This document shows, in pieces, positions 47,088-56,816 of a DNA stretch of 64,000 nucleotides (position 1 is the first letter of the stretch; each line of letters opens with the position of its first letter). This stretch comes from JAWXCE01 sp034440495. GTDB taxonomy: Bacteria > Pseudomonadota > Alphaproteobacteria > Rhizobiales > Rhodomicrobiaceae. The stretch is taken from contig JAWXCE010000039.1 in NCBI GenBank assembly GCA_034440495.1, positions 5,526 to 69,525 of the forward strand, given 5' to 3'. The notes beneath the pieces were generated by a model, which was not told where the DNA came from, did no database searches, and worked only from the letters and a program-made list of their open reading frames with translations. Position numbers and translations under genes: made by a program.

Positions 47088-48095
47088 ATGAAAACTCTGG
47101 TAACGGGCGTAGCGGGCTTTATTGGCTCCTATGTCGCAAAAGCCCTTTTGAAACAGGGACATAAAGTTATTGGGGTCGACAGTCTCAATGACTATTATGA
47201 CCCTTTATTGAAGCACGCACGCCTTAATCCGCTCACAAAACTCCAGAATTTTCGATTCATAAAACTTGATCTCGCGAATAGACAAGCCATAGAAGAGCTT
47301 TTCGCCGAAGAGCGTTTTTCAGCCGTTGTGCATCTGGCGGCGCAGGCAGGGGTGCGCTATTCGCTCCACAACCCGCACGCTTATATCGAGTCCAACATTA
47401 CCGGCTTTCTGAATATTCTGGAGGGTTGCCGTCACGTAAAGGTCGCTCATCTTGTCTTCGCATCATCCAGTTCGGTTTACGGCGCCAACGCAAAAACGCC
47501 GTTCAGCGTGCATGATGGGGCCGACCATCCGGTTAGTCTCTATGGCGCGACGAAAAAAGCGAATGAGATGATGGCTCATTCCTACGCACATCTTTACGGG
47601 TTTCCTGTCACTGGCTTGCGGTTTTTTACTGTTTATGGGCCATGGGGCCGCCCTGATATGTCGCCGTTTATCTTCACGCGCAAAATACTGGGCGGCGAGC
47701 CAATTGACGTGTTCAATCACGGCCGTCACCAACGCGATTTCACCTACATCGACGACATCGTCGAGGGTGTGGTGAAGACGCTGGCACAGCCAGCGGTTCC
47801 TCAGGCCAATTGGAACCCGGCGACGCCCGATCCAGCCTCATCGTCAGCGCCCTATCGGCTTTACAACATCGGCAACAATAATCCCGTCGAGTTGATGCAC
47901 TTTATTGCCTGCATCGAGAAGGCGACGGGCAAGAAAGCCATCATGAACATGCTGCCAATGCAACCTGGCGATGTGCTGGCGACATACGCTGACATTGACA
48001 GTCTGACGGCTTTAACCGGCTTCAAACCTTGCACTTCTGTAGAAACTGGTATCGAACGTTTTGTCGGCTGGTATCGTGATTTTTACAGCGTATAA
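47088..48095 (+). CDS. NAD-dependent epimerase, UDP-glucuronate 4-epimerase-like
   Basis: The 335-residue protein is an extended short-chain dehydrogenase that epimerises nucleotide sugars, probably UDP-glucuronate to UDP-galacturonate. The Rossmann motif GVAGFIGSYVA is at the N-terminus, the catalytic YGATKKANE (YxxxK) and SSSSVYG Ser are present, and RFFTVYGPWGRPDM is the mark of the GAE/capsule subfamily. The ATG at 47088 places the Rossmann strand at the start; a GTG or ATG at 47049 is less likely. It converges with the methyltransferase-like gene. Galacturonate would go to LPS core, capsule or exopolysaccharide; no other such genes are adjacent. Confidence 0.9.
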   Translation: MKTLVTGVAGFIGSYVAKALLKQGHKVIGVDSLNDYYDPLLKHARLNPLTKLQNFRFIKLDLANRQAIEELFAEERFSAVVHLAAQAGVRYSLHNPHAYIESNITGFLNILEGCRHVKVAHLVFASSSSVYGANAKTPFSVHDGADHPVSLYGATKKANEMMAHSYAHLYGFPVTGLRFFTVYGPWGRPDMSPFIFTRKILGGEPIDVFNHGRHQRDFTYIDDIVEGVVKTLAQPAVPQANWNPATPDPASSSAPYRLYNIGNNNPVELMHFIACIEKATGKKAIMNMLPMQPGDVLATYADIDSLTALTGFKPCTSVETGIERFVGWYRDFYSV

Positions 48096-48096
48096 T

Positions 48097-48903
48097 TTAG
48101 CCGCGCGTAGTTTCGGGTTTGGCGGGCCAATGCCCCCATCGCATGGGCGCGAGATAACTGGCTGCGCGGTAATGCTGCTCCGCCGTGTAAGGCCCCATGA
48201 ACCTGGCCAAATCCTCGGACGAACGTACGAAAAAGCCGTTGAGGCCAAAAGCGTCGCACCCCACCAGCGACAACCCCAACTCCGCGCCGAGCAATTCAAG
48301 GGATTTAAGGCTGGCGCCATACCAGTTCGAGCCATCCCATATTGCATCCGCCCGGTAAGGAACGACGAATTTGTAAGGCGCCGGGATCGAGGCGTTATAC
48401 TCGATCGCGGCAACGCGCGGCCTAAAATCGCGCATCGCTTGCCATATATAATACGTGTTCATGTCCACATCGACGGACAGGTAATCGAACGCGAGCGGGG
48501 CGTCCGCCTTGTTGAGCAAGGGCGAAATATTATCGGTCGTGACCATCGATTCGACAAGTTTGAGTTGGCCGGAGCCTAGCTGCGCCGCGAAATCGCGCCG
48601 GATAGCAGCGGCGTTCTCAGCGTTACCCTCAACCCACACGCCCGACCACCCGAGCGTCAGCAGCAGCCGCGTGGTGTTCTCCCGCCCATTGCCAACGCCG
48701 ATCTCGATGAAAGTTTTATCCCTCACGCCGATGCGCCGGAAAATTTCGGCAATCACGCCGTCCTCCGGTCCTTGGCTGAACATCTGCGTGTTGTTGCGGC
48801 AAAGCTCGCGCGTATCTGTGGTAGCGGCGATACGCGATTGCAGCATCTCGAACCGTAAGTCGGCCAGCATCCGCCATAGTTCTTTTTGTGTGAGGTCGCT
48901 CAT
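48097..48903 (-). CDS. Probable SAM-dependent methyltransferase-like protein
   Basis: The 268-residue protein has a glycine-rich motif, KTFIEIGVGNGRENTTRLLL, resembling motif I of class I (FkbM-like) methyltransferases, followed by VWVEGNAENAAAI (acidic residue after strand 2) and FDYLSVDVDMNTYYIWQAM. The N-terminus (LTQKELWRMLADLRFEM) is helical and specific to this protein. FkbM-type enzymes often act on surface polysaccharides, which would fit the convergent epimerase gene. Its ATG overlaps by one base the stop of the enoyl-CoA hydratase gene (CATTAA on the plus strand), so they form a coupled pair. Substrate and even activity are uncertain. Confidence 0.6.
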   Translation of the reverse strand: MSDLTQKELWRMLADLRFEMLQSRIAATTDTRELCRNNTQMFSQGPEDGVIAEIFRRIGVRDKTFIEIGVGNGRENTTRLLLTLGWSGVWVEGNAENAAAIRRDFAAQLGSGQLKLVESMVTTDNISPLLNKADAPLAFDYLSVDVDMNTYYIWQAMRDFRPRVAAIEYNASIPAPYKFVVPYRADAIWDGSNWYGASLKSLELLGAELGLSLVGCDAFGLNGFFVRSSEDLARFMGPYTAEQHYRAASYLAPMRWGHWPAKPETTRG

Positions 48904-49664
48904 TAACTGCGCCTAAACTGCGGTGCGCGCTTTTCCTCGAACGCGGCCATCCCCTCTATCTGGTCTTCCGTGCCGAACAGCGAGTAAAACGCGCGGCGCT
49001 CAAAGGCCACGCCGTCCGCCAAGGGCGTCTCGAAAGCGCGGTTTACCGCCTCTTTCGCCAACATGACGGATGGTAGCGATAGAGCGGCGATTTTATCCGC
49101 CGCTTTCATAGCCTCGCCGAGCAACTCAGCGGCGGGAACAACCCTGGAAACCAGGCCGCAGCGCTCGGCTTCCACTGCGTCCATCATGCGGCTGGTCAGC
49201 ACCATATCCATGGTCCTGGACTTGCCGATGAAGCGCGCCAGCCGCTGCGTGCCGCCCAATCCCGGGATGACGCCCAGCATGATTTCCGGCTGGCCAAACT
49301 TGGCCGTGTCGGCGGCGATGATAAAGTCGCACATCATCGCCAGTTCACAGCCGCCGCCGAGCGCAAACCCTGACACCGCCGCGATCACCGGCTTTCGCAC
49401 ACGCGACATGTAATCCCAGTCGCCAATGAAATCGTCGCCAGAGCTTTTGCCGCGCATCTCCTTGATGTCCGCGCCCGCCGCGAACACCTTCTCCGACCCG
49501 GTGATGACGATGGCGCCGACGCCCGCATCTGCCTCGAACGCTGCCAGCGCCACGTTAAGTTCAGCGATAAGCGCGGAGGAAAGCGCATTCAGCGCTTGCG
49601 GCCGGTTCAATGTGATTAACCCTACGCGACCGCGCATCTCGGCGATGATGTTGTCGTAAGTCAT
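48903..49664 (-). CDS. Enoyl-CoA hydratase
   Basis: The product is a crotonase-fold enzyme that hydrates 2-enoyl-CoA to 3-hydroxyacyl-CoA in fatty-acid and related degradation. The 253 residues contain the oxyanion-hole motifs FAAGADIKEM and SGFALGGGCELAMMCDF, the catalytic Glu in PEIMLGVIPGLGGTQRLA (first Glu of PEI) and FEEKRAPQF at the C-terminus. In related genomes an enoyl-CoA hydratase lies next to rpsT and dnaA; here two other genes separate them. It is divergent from the livG gene. Confidence 0.93.
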   Translation of the reverse strand: MTYDNIIAEMRGRVGLITLNRPQALNALSSALIAELNVALAAFEADAGVGAIVITGSEKVFAAGADIKEMRGKSSGDDFIGDWDYMSRVRKPVIAAVSGFALGGGCELAMMCDFIIAADTAKFGQPEIMLGVIPGLGGTQRLARFIGKSRTMDMVLTSRMMDAVEAERCGLVSRVVPAAELLGEAMKAADKIAALSLPSVMLAKEAVNRAFETPLADGVAFERRAFYSLFGTEDQIEGMAAFEEKRAPQFRRS

Positions 49665-49826
49665 TTCATTCCTAACCGTTTTTCATTCAGGCATCATTTG
49701 CCCGATAGAAAGGCGATGGGCAAGCGCGCAAGCGCTTTAGGCCTTTCGCAAAAACCCTGTAGAGGTTATTTTCGCTACAAACTTGATAAACGCCGGGTTT
49801 TATACAGGCGTGATCCGAGGGGGCAC

Positions 49827-50574
49827 ATGACCGGCGACATCATTCTTTCGACGGCGGATCTCACGAAAGAATTCAAAGGGTTTGCCGCTGTGCAGGCGGT
49901 TAATCTGCAAGTGCGTCGCGGCACGATTCATGCGCTCATCGGCCCCAACGGTGCGGGCAAGACAACCTGTTTCAACCTGCTGACAAAGTTTCTCAACCCC
50001 ACGCGGGGGGCAATTACATACAATGGGCAAAACATCACGGCGATGCCGCCCGCGAAGATTGCCCGGCTCGGCCTTGTCCGCTCGTTTCAGATTTCTGCTG
50101 TATTCCCGCATCTAACGGCGCTTGAAAATGTGCGCATCGCCCTGCAGCGGAAGCGTGGGGACAGCTTTTATTTCTGGCGTTCCCAGCGCTCGCTGGACGA
50201 CCTGAACGGCGCAGCCCTGGAGCTTGTCCGCGCGGTTGGGCTGGAAGACTACGCCCACGAGCTTGCCGGAGAACTAGCCTATGGCCGCAAGCGCGCGCTG
50301 GAAATTGCAACTACGCTAGCCCTTGATCCGGAAATGTTGCTGCTCGATGAGCCAATGGCGGGCATGACGCAGGAGGACATCGACCGCATCACGGCGCTCA
50401 TCCGCCGCGTTTCGGTGAACCGGACGATCCTGATGGTGGAGCATAACCTTTCCGTCGTCGCCAATCTCTGTCAGCGCATTACAGTGCTGGCGCGCGGCAA
50501 AATCCTCGCGGAAGGGGATTACGAGACCGTGTCGAAAGACCCGCGCGTTATCGAAGCTTACATTGGGGTTGGCC

Positions 50575-50582
<8 letters not shown>
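49827..50582 (+). CDS. livG: Branched-chain amino-acid type ABC transporter ATPase LivG
   Basis: The 251-residue ATPase has Walker A GPNGAGKTT, the Q-loop GLVRSFQISAVFPHLTALEN, signature LAYGRKRALEIATTLA (LivG-typical, degenerate), Walker B MLLLDEPMAGM and switch MVEHNLSVV. The ATG at 49827 starts the conserved region and has GAGGGGG upstream; the frame is open back to 49698. It overlaps livF by 8 bases. The system also has a substrate-binding protein and two permeases, in the unusual order G-F-binding protein-H-M. Substrate may be an amino acid or a related amide; specificity cannot be read from sequence. Confidence 0.93.
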
Positions 50583-51321
<739 letters not shown>

Positions 51322-51353
51322 CGTAAGCGGCAAAAAGAGTTAGGGAGGAGACT

Positions 51354-52562
51354 ATGACGATAAGACAACTCGCGGCGGCAGCGATCATCTCGGCAAGCGC
51401 CGTTATTTCAGCCAGCGCGCAAACGCCGGTGAAAATCGGCGTGTTGACGGATATGTCGGGCACTTATTCTGATCTGGCAGGCCCGGGTTCGGTATGGTCG
51501 GCGAATAAAGCTGTTGCAGACTTCAACGCCACATCGAAAGCCGTCAAGGCCGAGGTCATCTTCGCTGACCATCAGAACAAGGGCGACATCGCGTCAGGCA
51601 TCGCACGCCGGTGGTACGACACGGAAAATGTTAACGTCGTCGTCGATCTGGTCACGTCTTCCACAGCGCTTGCGGTCAACGAAATCGCAAAAGAAAAGAA
51701 CAAGGTCGCCCTTGTCTCCGGCGCTGCATCGTCGGATATCACCGGCAGTAAATGCAACGCAAACACGCTGCACTGGACATATGATACCTACGCTCTCGCC
51801 AACGGCACCGGCACCGCAGTTGTAAAAACCGGCGGCAATACATGGTTTTTCATCACCGCAGACTATGCTTTCGGGCAGGCGCTGGAGCGTGACACATCGG
51901 CGGTCGTGACGGCCAATGGCGGGAAGGTTCTGGGATCAGTCAAGCATCCGTTCCCGGCCCAGGATTTCTCATCATTCCTGCTTCAGGCGCAAAGCTCGGG
52001 AGCAAAAATCATTGGTCTTGCAAACGCTGGGGCTGACACGACCAACGCGATCAAGCAGGCGTCCGAGTTTGGCATTGTGCAGAACGGGCAGAACCTGGCC
52101 GGATTGCTGGTGTTCATCTCCGACGTAAATGCGCTGGGGTTGAAAACGGCGCAAGGGCTGATTTTCACCGAAGCGTGGTATTGGGATCTGAATGACGGCA
52201 ACCGCGCCTTCGCCAAGGAATTCGCGGCGGCGAACAACGGCAAACACCCGACCATGGTGCATGCTGGCGTGTATTCATCCGTCATCCATTATCTCAAGGC
52301 GGTCGAGGCGCTGAATAGCGCGGCCGATGGCGCGGCGACCGTCGCCAAAATGAAGGCGACTCCGACTGAAGATAAGCTGTTCGGCAAAGGCTCGGTGCGG
52401 GCGGATGGCCGCAAAATCCACGACATGTATCTGTTCGAGGTGAAGAAACCCGAAGAGAGCAAAGCCCCTTGGGATTACTACAAACTGCGCGCCACAATTC
52501 CGGCCGCGCAAGCCTGGCGTCCGCTGGAGCAGAGCGCCTGCCCGCTTGTGAAGAAGTCCTGA
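51354..52562 (+). CDS. Periplasmic substrate-binding protein of the Liv-type transporter
   Basis: The 402-residue protein has a signal peptide (residues 1-24, cleavage after SASA) and a type I periplasmic binding domain beginning PVKIGVLTDMSGTYSDLAGP. The Peripla_BP_6 pattern includes FADHQNKGDIASGIARRWYD and VKHPFPAQDFSSFLLQAQSS. The sequence is distant from LivK, so the ligand may not be leucine. GGGAGGA lies just before the ATG. It sits between the ATPase and permease genes, with a strong hairpin after it. Confidence 0.9.
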   Translation: MTIRQLAAAAIISASAVISASAQTPVKIGVLTDMSGTYSDLAGPGSVWSANKAVADFNATSKAVKAEVIFADHQNKGDIASGIARRWYDTENVNVVVDLVTSSTALAVNEIAKEKNKVALVSGAASSDITGSKCNANTLHWTYDTYALANGTGTAVVKTGGNTWFFITADYAFGQALERDTSAVVTANGGKVLGSVKHPFPAQDFSSFLLQAQSSGAKIIGLANAGADTTNAIKQASEFGIVQNGQNLAGLLVFISDVNALGLKTAQGLIFTEAWYWDLNDGNRAFAKEFAAANNGKHPTMVHAGVYSSVIHYLKAVEALNSAADGAATVAKMKATPTEDKLFGKGSVRADGRKIHDMYLFEVKKPEESKAPWDYYKLRATIPAAQAWRPLEQSACPLVKKS

Positions 52563-52572
52563 ACAACATGAG

Positions 52573-52609
52573 AACCATCGCGCCGGATGGAAATTCCGGC
52601 GCGATGGTT
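52573..52609 (+). terminator. Perfect 15-base stem hairpin between binding-protein and permease genes
   Basis: Arms 52573-52587 and 52595-52609 are exact complements with a 7-base loop; TTTCTCTC follows. In transporter operons such hairpins commonly act as partial terminators or mRNA stabilisers that raise the binding protein over the permease. That role here is inferred. Confidence 0.8.
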
Positions 52610-52628
52610 TCTCTCGAAGGCTGCAATC

Positions 52629-53516
52629 ATGTTTGAACTGCTCGGCGTTCCGCCCCAGGCATTATTCGGCCAGCTTTTGCTCGGTCTGATTAACGGCTCG
52701 TTTTACGCGATCCTTAGCCTTGGTCTGGCGGTGATTTTCGGCCTTCTGAACATTATCAATTTCAGTCATGGCGCGCAATATATGATGGGCGCGTTCGTGG
52801 GCTGGATGCTGCTGAACTACGCGGGCGTCGGCTACTGGGCCGCCCTTATCTTAGCGCCACTGCTTGTCGGCGCGACGGGGTTCATCATCGAGCGGTTTTT
52901 GATCTCCCGTCTCTACAAGCTAGATCATCTTTACGGCCTGCTGCTCACCTTCGGCCTCGCCCTTATTATTCAGGGGATATTTCGCAACCAATACGGCTCT
53001 TCGGGGCTGCCATACAGCATCCCGGTGGAACTGTCGGGCGGCCAAAATCTTGGCTTCATGTATCTGCCAAACTATCGTGCGTGGGTGGTCGTTGCATCGC
53101 TCACAGTTTGCCTGGCGACCTGGCTCGTCATTGAAAAGACGCGGCTTGGATCGTACTTGCGCGCCGCCACAGAGAACCCGACGCTGGTCGGCGCGTTTGG
53201 CGTTAATGTTCCTCGGCTGATAACGCTTACTTACGGTTTTGGCGTTGCGCTCGCCGCGTTTGCCGGAGTGCTGGCCGCGCCGATTTACTCGGTCAACCCG
53301 AATATGGGCGCCGACCTGATTATCGTGGTTTTCGCGGTTGTCGTGATCGGCGGGATGGGGTCGATCCTTGGCGCGATCCTCACCGGCTTCGGGCTTGGAG
53401 TCGTCGAGGGGCTGACCAAGGTGTTTTATCCGGAGGCAGCCGCCACGGTCATCTTCATTATCATGATTATCGTGCTGCTGATAAAGCCGCAGGGGCTGTT
53501 CGGAAGGGCGCCGTAA
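52629..53516 (+). CDS. livH: Liv-type ABC transporter permease LivH
   Basis: The 295-residue inner-membrane permease has about eight helices and the LivH features FYAILSLGLAVIFGLLNIIN and FSHGAQYMMGAFVGW at the N-terminus, and VVVIGGMGSILGAILTGFGL near the C-terminus (the EAA-like coupling region). The ATG at 52629 is favoured over the frame opening at 52587, because the earlier stretch lies in the hairpin. It works with LivM as a heterodimer. Confidence 0.93.
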   Translation: MFELLGVPPQALFGQLLLGLINGSFYAILSLGLAVIFGLLNIINFSHGAQYMMGAFVGWMLLNYAGVGYWAALILAPLLVGATGFIIERFLISRLYKLDHLYGLLLTFGLALIIQGIFRNQYGSSGLPYSIPVELSGGQNLGFMYLPNYRAWVVVASLTVCLATWLVIEKTRLGSYLRAATENPTLVGAFGVNVPRLITLTYGFGVALAAFAGVLAAPIYSVNPNMGADLIIVVFAVVVIGGMGSILGAILTGFGLGVVEGLTKVFYPEAAATVIFIIMIIVLLIKPQGLFGRAP

Positions 53517-53517
53517 C

Positions 53518-54510
53518 ATGGCCGTAACAATCGACGCGGCGACGGAAAAAGCTGCAAACGCGGCCTTGGCGAGCGCTGCTCCAGGGGCCGTGGCGCTGCA
53601 CCGGGCCATATTTATTTCGCTGACGCTCCTGATCGTCGTCGCGCCGTGGTTTCTGTACCCGGTTTTTCTGATGAAGGTGATGTGCTTTGCGCTTTTCGCC
53701 TGCGCGTTCAATTTGTTGCTCGGTTATGGTGGCCTACTGTCATTCGGCCATGCCGCCTTTTTCGGCATGTCGAGCTATGTATGCGCCCATGCCGCGAAGG
53801 AATGGGGCCTAACGCCGGAACTGGCGATCCTATTAGGCACGGTTACAGCGGCGGCGCTCGGGCTTGTCTTTGGCGCGCTCGCCATCCGCCGTCAGGGCAT
53901 CTACTTCGCCATGATTACGCTCGCGCTCGCTCAGATGGTGTACTTCTTCTCGCTGCAAGCGCCATTCACCGGGGGAGAAGACGGCATTCAGGCAGTGCCG
54001 CGAGGCAGTCTGTTTGGCGTGCTGAACCTAAGTGACGACAAGGTGCTTTATTATCTGGTCGCCGTGATTTTCATGGGCGGGCTATTGATGATCTACCGGA
54101 TCGTGCATTCGCCGTTTGGCCAGGTGCTGAAAGCCATACGCGATAACGAACCTCGCGCCATCTCGCTCGGCTATGACGCTGACCGTTACAAGCTTATCGT
54201 GTTCATCCTGTCCGCGACTTTGGCCGGATTGGCGGGGGCGACCAAAGCCATAGTGTTCAATCTTGCGTCGCTGACAGACGTGCACTGGTCAATGTCCGGT
54301 GAAGTGGTGCTGATGACGCTTGTGGGCGGCATGGGGACGATTTTTGGCCCCATCCTCGGCGCGCTGCTGGTGGTTTCGATGCAGAACTATCTGGCGTCGC
54401 TCGGCGCTTGGGTCACGGTCGTGCAGGGCTGCGTTTTTGTCGTCTGCGTCATGGTGTTTCGCGAGGGCATCGCGGGCGTCATTTCCAAATGGATCGGCAA
54501 GCCTTTATAA
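53518..54510 (+). CDS. livM: Liv-type ABC transporter permease LivM
   Basis: The 330-residue permease has the LivM pattern: LLLGYGGLLSFGHAAFFGMS, GALAIRRQGIYFAMITLALA, FGQVLKAIRDNEPRAISLGY and VLMTLVGGMGTIFGPILGA. It starts 2 bases after the livH stop, so the permeases are translated together. It ends the cluster and converges on tonB with a 16-base gap. Confidence 0.94.
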   Translation: MAVTIDAATEKAANAALASAAPGAVALHRAIFISLTLLIVVAPWFLYPVFLMKVMCFALFACAFNLLLGYGGLLSFGHAAFFGMSSYVCAHAAKEWGLTPELAILLGTVTAAALGLVFGALAIRRQGIYFAMITLALAQMVYFFSLQAPFTGGEDGIQAVPRGSLFGVLNLSDDKVLYYLVAVIFMGGLLMIYRIVHSPFGQVLKAIRDNEPRAISLGYDADRYKLIVFILSATLAGLAGATKAIVFNLASLTDVHWSMSGEVVLMTLVGGMGTIFGPILGALLVVSMQNYLASLGAWVTVVQGCVFVVCVMVFREGIAGVISKWIGKPL

Positions 54511-54526
54511 AGTGCCAATCACAAGT

Positions 54527-55657
54527 TTACTGGAAGGTGAAAGTGATAACGAATGGCTGCAAAGTGCCAGGCGGGGGCGGCGGAAAGGGAGAGGCTCTTT
54601 GCACGGCGCCTTTGGCCGCAGAAGAAAGCTCAGGCAGACCATTTGTTTGCATAGAATTAACTCCGCCAGATGCTGAAATTCTAAAGCTCACCGTGACATT
54701 CCCGCGCGTTGCGCCGCTGCTCGGCCTGTTGGCCGCCACACGCGCTCGAACCATGTCCTTATAGCTTGCAGCTAAACCACGACTTGCGGATTGACGCGCG
54801 TTGGCCTGCGCGCCCGACAATCCGCGCGCTGCGGCAGATTGCGGGCTGGCCTGTTGTTTTGCCCGGTTACGCGTTTGGCGAGCCTCGGCTGGGTTTTTCC
54901 GTGCGGGTTTGACGTTCTTTTTCGGCGTTTCCGGTTTCCGCTCACTGGCTGTCTCGGGCAGCGGAGCTTCAGGGCTCGCCTCCTGCAGTTTTTTTGGCAT
55001 ATCAGGCGCAGGCCGCACCTCTTGCACCGGCGCGTCGTCTGGCTGCTGCATGCCATCCGGATCAATTTTTTCTGATGATGCTTCGTCAGCTTCCGGTTGA
55101 ACTGGCTGCGATTGTTCTGGCAGCGCAGCCTGCGCAGATGATTCAGGTTCCTCCGCTGGAATTTCTTCCATCGGCGCTGCCTCCGTTTGTGCCGATTCTG
55201 GCGAAAGCAGCGTTTCTTCTATCTCTTTTGCCTCGCTCGCACTTGCAGCGGCGGACGCCTTAGATGCAGCCGCTGCCTGTTCTGACTCCGGTTCCTCCAC
55301 AAAATCCAGCACATCGCTGGGCGCCAGCTCAACGCTAATCGCATTGGCATACTCATCGCTCGCGCCTTGAAAAATAACGTAAGTCGCAAGCGCGGCGAAC
55401 GCCCCCAGATGAAATGCGAGGGAAATGATAATGCCCGCCTTTTTCGCCCGCGAACCGTCGTGCGGCAACTCTGTTTCTAGAGAAGCGTACCGCGCAGGCA
55501 GCCCAGAGTCGTTTACAGCTTCTTTACCCGCCGCGCGCGGATTTGCGGCTAAAACCGGTTGGAGCAAGGAAGCCGGTTTCGCGGTCAACTCACCATCCAG
55601 CGCACTAAGGCCGGTCAAAGCGCCAACACCTTCATCTTCGATATAATCTGACGCCAA
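54527..55657 (-). CDS. TonB family protein
   Basis: TonB transmits proton-motive energy to outer-membrane receptors. The 376-residue protein has a cytoplasmic N-terminal extension of about 72 residues, one membrane helix (GIIISLAFHLGAFAALATYV), a long Glu/Pro/Ala-rich periplasmic spacer with lysines (about residues 110-290) and a C-terminal TonB domain (GNVTVSFRISASGGVNSMQT, ending PFPPPPPGTLQPFVITFTFQ). The N-terminal extension is longer than in Escherichia coli TonB. No exbB, exbD or receptor gene is next to it. It is a single gene, convergent with livM. Confidence 0.85.
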   Translation of the reverse strand: MASDYIEDEGVGALTGLSALDGELTAKPASLLQPVLAANPRAAGKEAVNDSGLPARYASLETELPHDGSRAKKAGIIISLAFHLGAFAALATYVIFQGASDEYANAISVELAPSDVLDFVEEPESEQAAAASKASAAASASEAKEIEETLLSPESAQTEAAPMEEIPAEEPESSAQAALPEQSQPVQPEADEASSEKIDPDGMQQPDDAPVQEVRPAPDMPKKLQEASPEAPLPETASERKPETPKKNVKPARKNPAEARQTRNRAKQQASPQSAAARGLSGAQANARQSASRGLAASYKDMVRARVAANRPSSGATRGNVTVSFRISASGGVNSMQTNGLPELSSAAKGAVQRASPFPPPPPGTLQPFVITFTFQ

Positions 55658-55838
55658 ATCTGTCTCATAAAAGCTGCGGAGGTTTGTAACTTTTGTCGTC
55701 TTGTTTAGTGCCCTTGGTAATTCATGATGTCTCTAACGACCCTTTTGACCAAACTAGCTGACTTTATAGTTAATTTTGTTGACGCCAAGGTTAAGGCGAC
55801 ACCATCAAACGAGTACTGAAAACGATCGAAGAGGATGG

Positions 55839-56675
55839 CTACTGTTCAGTCTCAAGCGCGGACTGGATCATAACAAGATCGCGCCAGGCAAGACGCTTGG
55901 CGATGGGCGTGCGGAGCAGGTAAGCCGGGTGCAGCGTGGCGATGGCGCGGCGCGGGCGCTCGCCTCCCTCATAAGTCAGCCATTTGCCGCGAAGCTTCAT
56001 GATGCCGTCCTGTGCGTCTAGCATCTGCTTGGCCGCCGCACCGCCAAGCATCACCAGAATCTCCGGGTTGACCAAATCGATCTGGCGCTCCAGAAACGGC
56101 TGGCAAGCCTGGGTTTCCTGCGGCGTCGGAGTCCGGTTGCCAGGCGGGCGCCAATATACGACGTTGGTGATATGAGCGCTGCTTTCATCAAGGCCGATGG
56201 CGGCGAGCATTTGATCCAGCAGCCTCCCAGCGGGGCCGACGAACGGCGCACCCTCTAGGTCTTCCTCTCGCCCCGGCGCCTCCCCGATGAACATGATGCG
56301 AGCACTATCTGCGCCGCGCGAGAAGCAGAGATGCTTGGCGGTTTTTTTAAGCGGACAGCCATCGAAGCGCATAAGAAGCTCGCGTAACTCCGATATTGAA
56401 GCGGCAGACCGCGCCAGTCCGCGCGCCGCCACGGCTCCGGGGTCGGCAAGCGCGGCCGGGTTTCGGCTTGAGGGGGTTGCCTTCTCCACCGGCTTGATTG
56501 CGGTCGGCGCAGGAGCGGCGACAACGCGCTTTGGCGCGGCGGGCGGCGCGGCATTTTGCGCGGAAGGTGCATTGTTTGCAAACCAGTCGCGCCGGTCTGA
56601 CGTTACAGCGTCACCAACGCCCATCGCCGCATACCAGTCCAGAATTCTGAGTGCGTCGTCGCGCGAGATGTTCAT
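55839..56675 (-). CDS. Uracil-DNA glycosylase, family 4
   Basis: The enzyme removes uracil from DNA. It is 278 residues from the ATG at 56675; the frame opens further upstream at 56798, which lies next to the divergent gene. The N-terminal 100 residues form an Ala/Pro-rich arm. The catalytic core includes IMFIGEAPGREEDLEGAPFV, GPAGRLLDQML and the C-terminal LHPAYLLRTP. Cysteines in CPLKKTAKHLC and the later QETQACQPFLE are probable [4Fe-4S] ligands of family 4 UDGs. It is divergent from the ETF-ubiquinone oxidoreductase gene. A second, more distant UDG-family gene is at 63205-63846. Confidence 0.9.
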   Translation of the reverse strand: MNISRDDALRILDWYAAMGVGDAVTSDRRDWFANNAPSAQNAAPPAAPKRVVAAPAPTAIKPVEKATPSSRNPAALADPGAVAARGLARSAASISELRELLMRFDGCPLKKTAKHLCFSRGADSARIMFIGEAPGREEDLEGAPFVGPAGRLLDQMLAAIGLDESSAHITNVVYWRPPGNRTPTPQETQACQPFLERQIDLVNPEILVMLGGAAAKQMLDAQDGIMKLRGKWLTYEGGERPRRAIATLHPAYLLRTPIAKRLAWRDLVMIQSALETEQ

Positions 56676-56816
56676 GCACTGAAATATCTCTGAAAAGATC
56701 GCCTGCGTCGAGGGTTCAACCGAAAAAACGCCGTATATATTGCACTGCGAAACGAATGGTTGACCGCGCCATCCTTCGCGCTTATCCACGCCCAGCACAT
56801 GAATGGAGCCGCCGCT

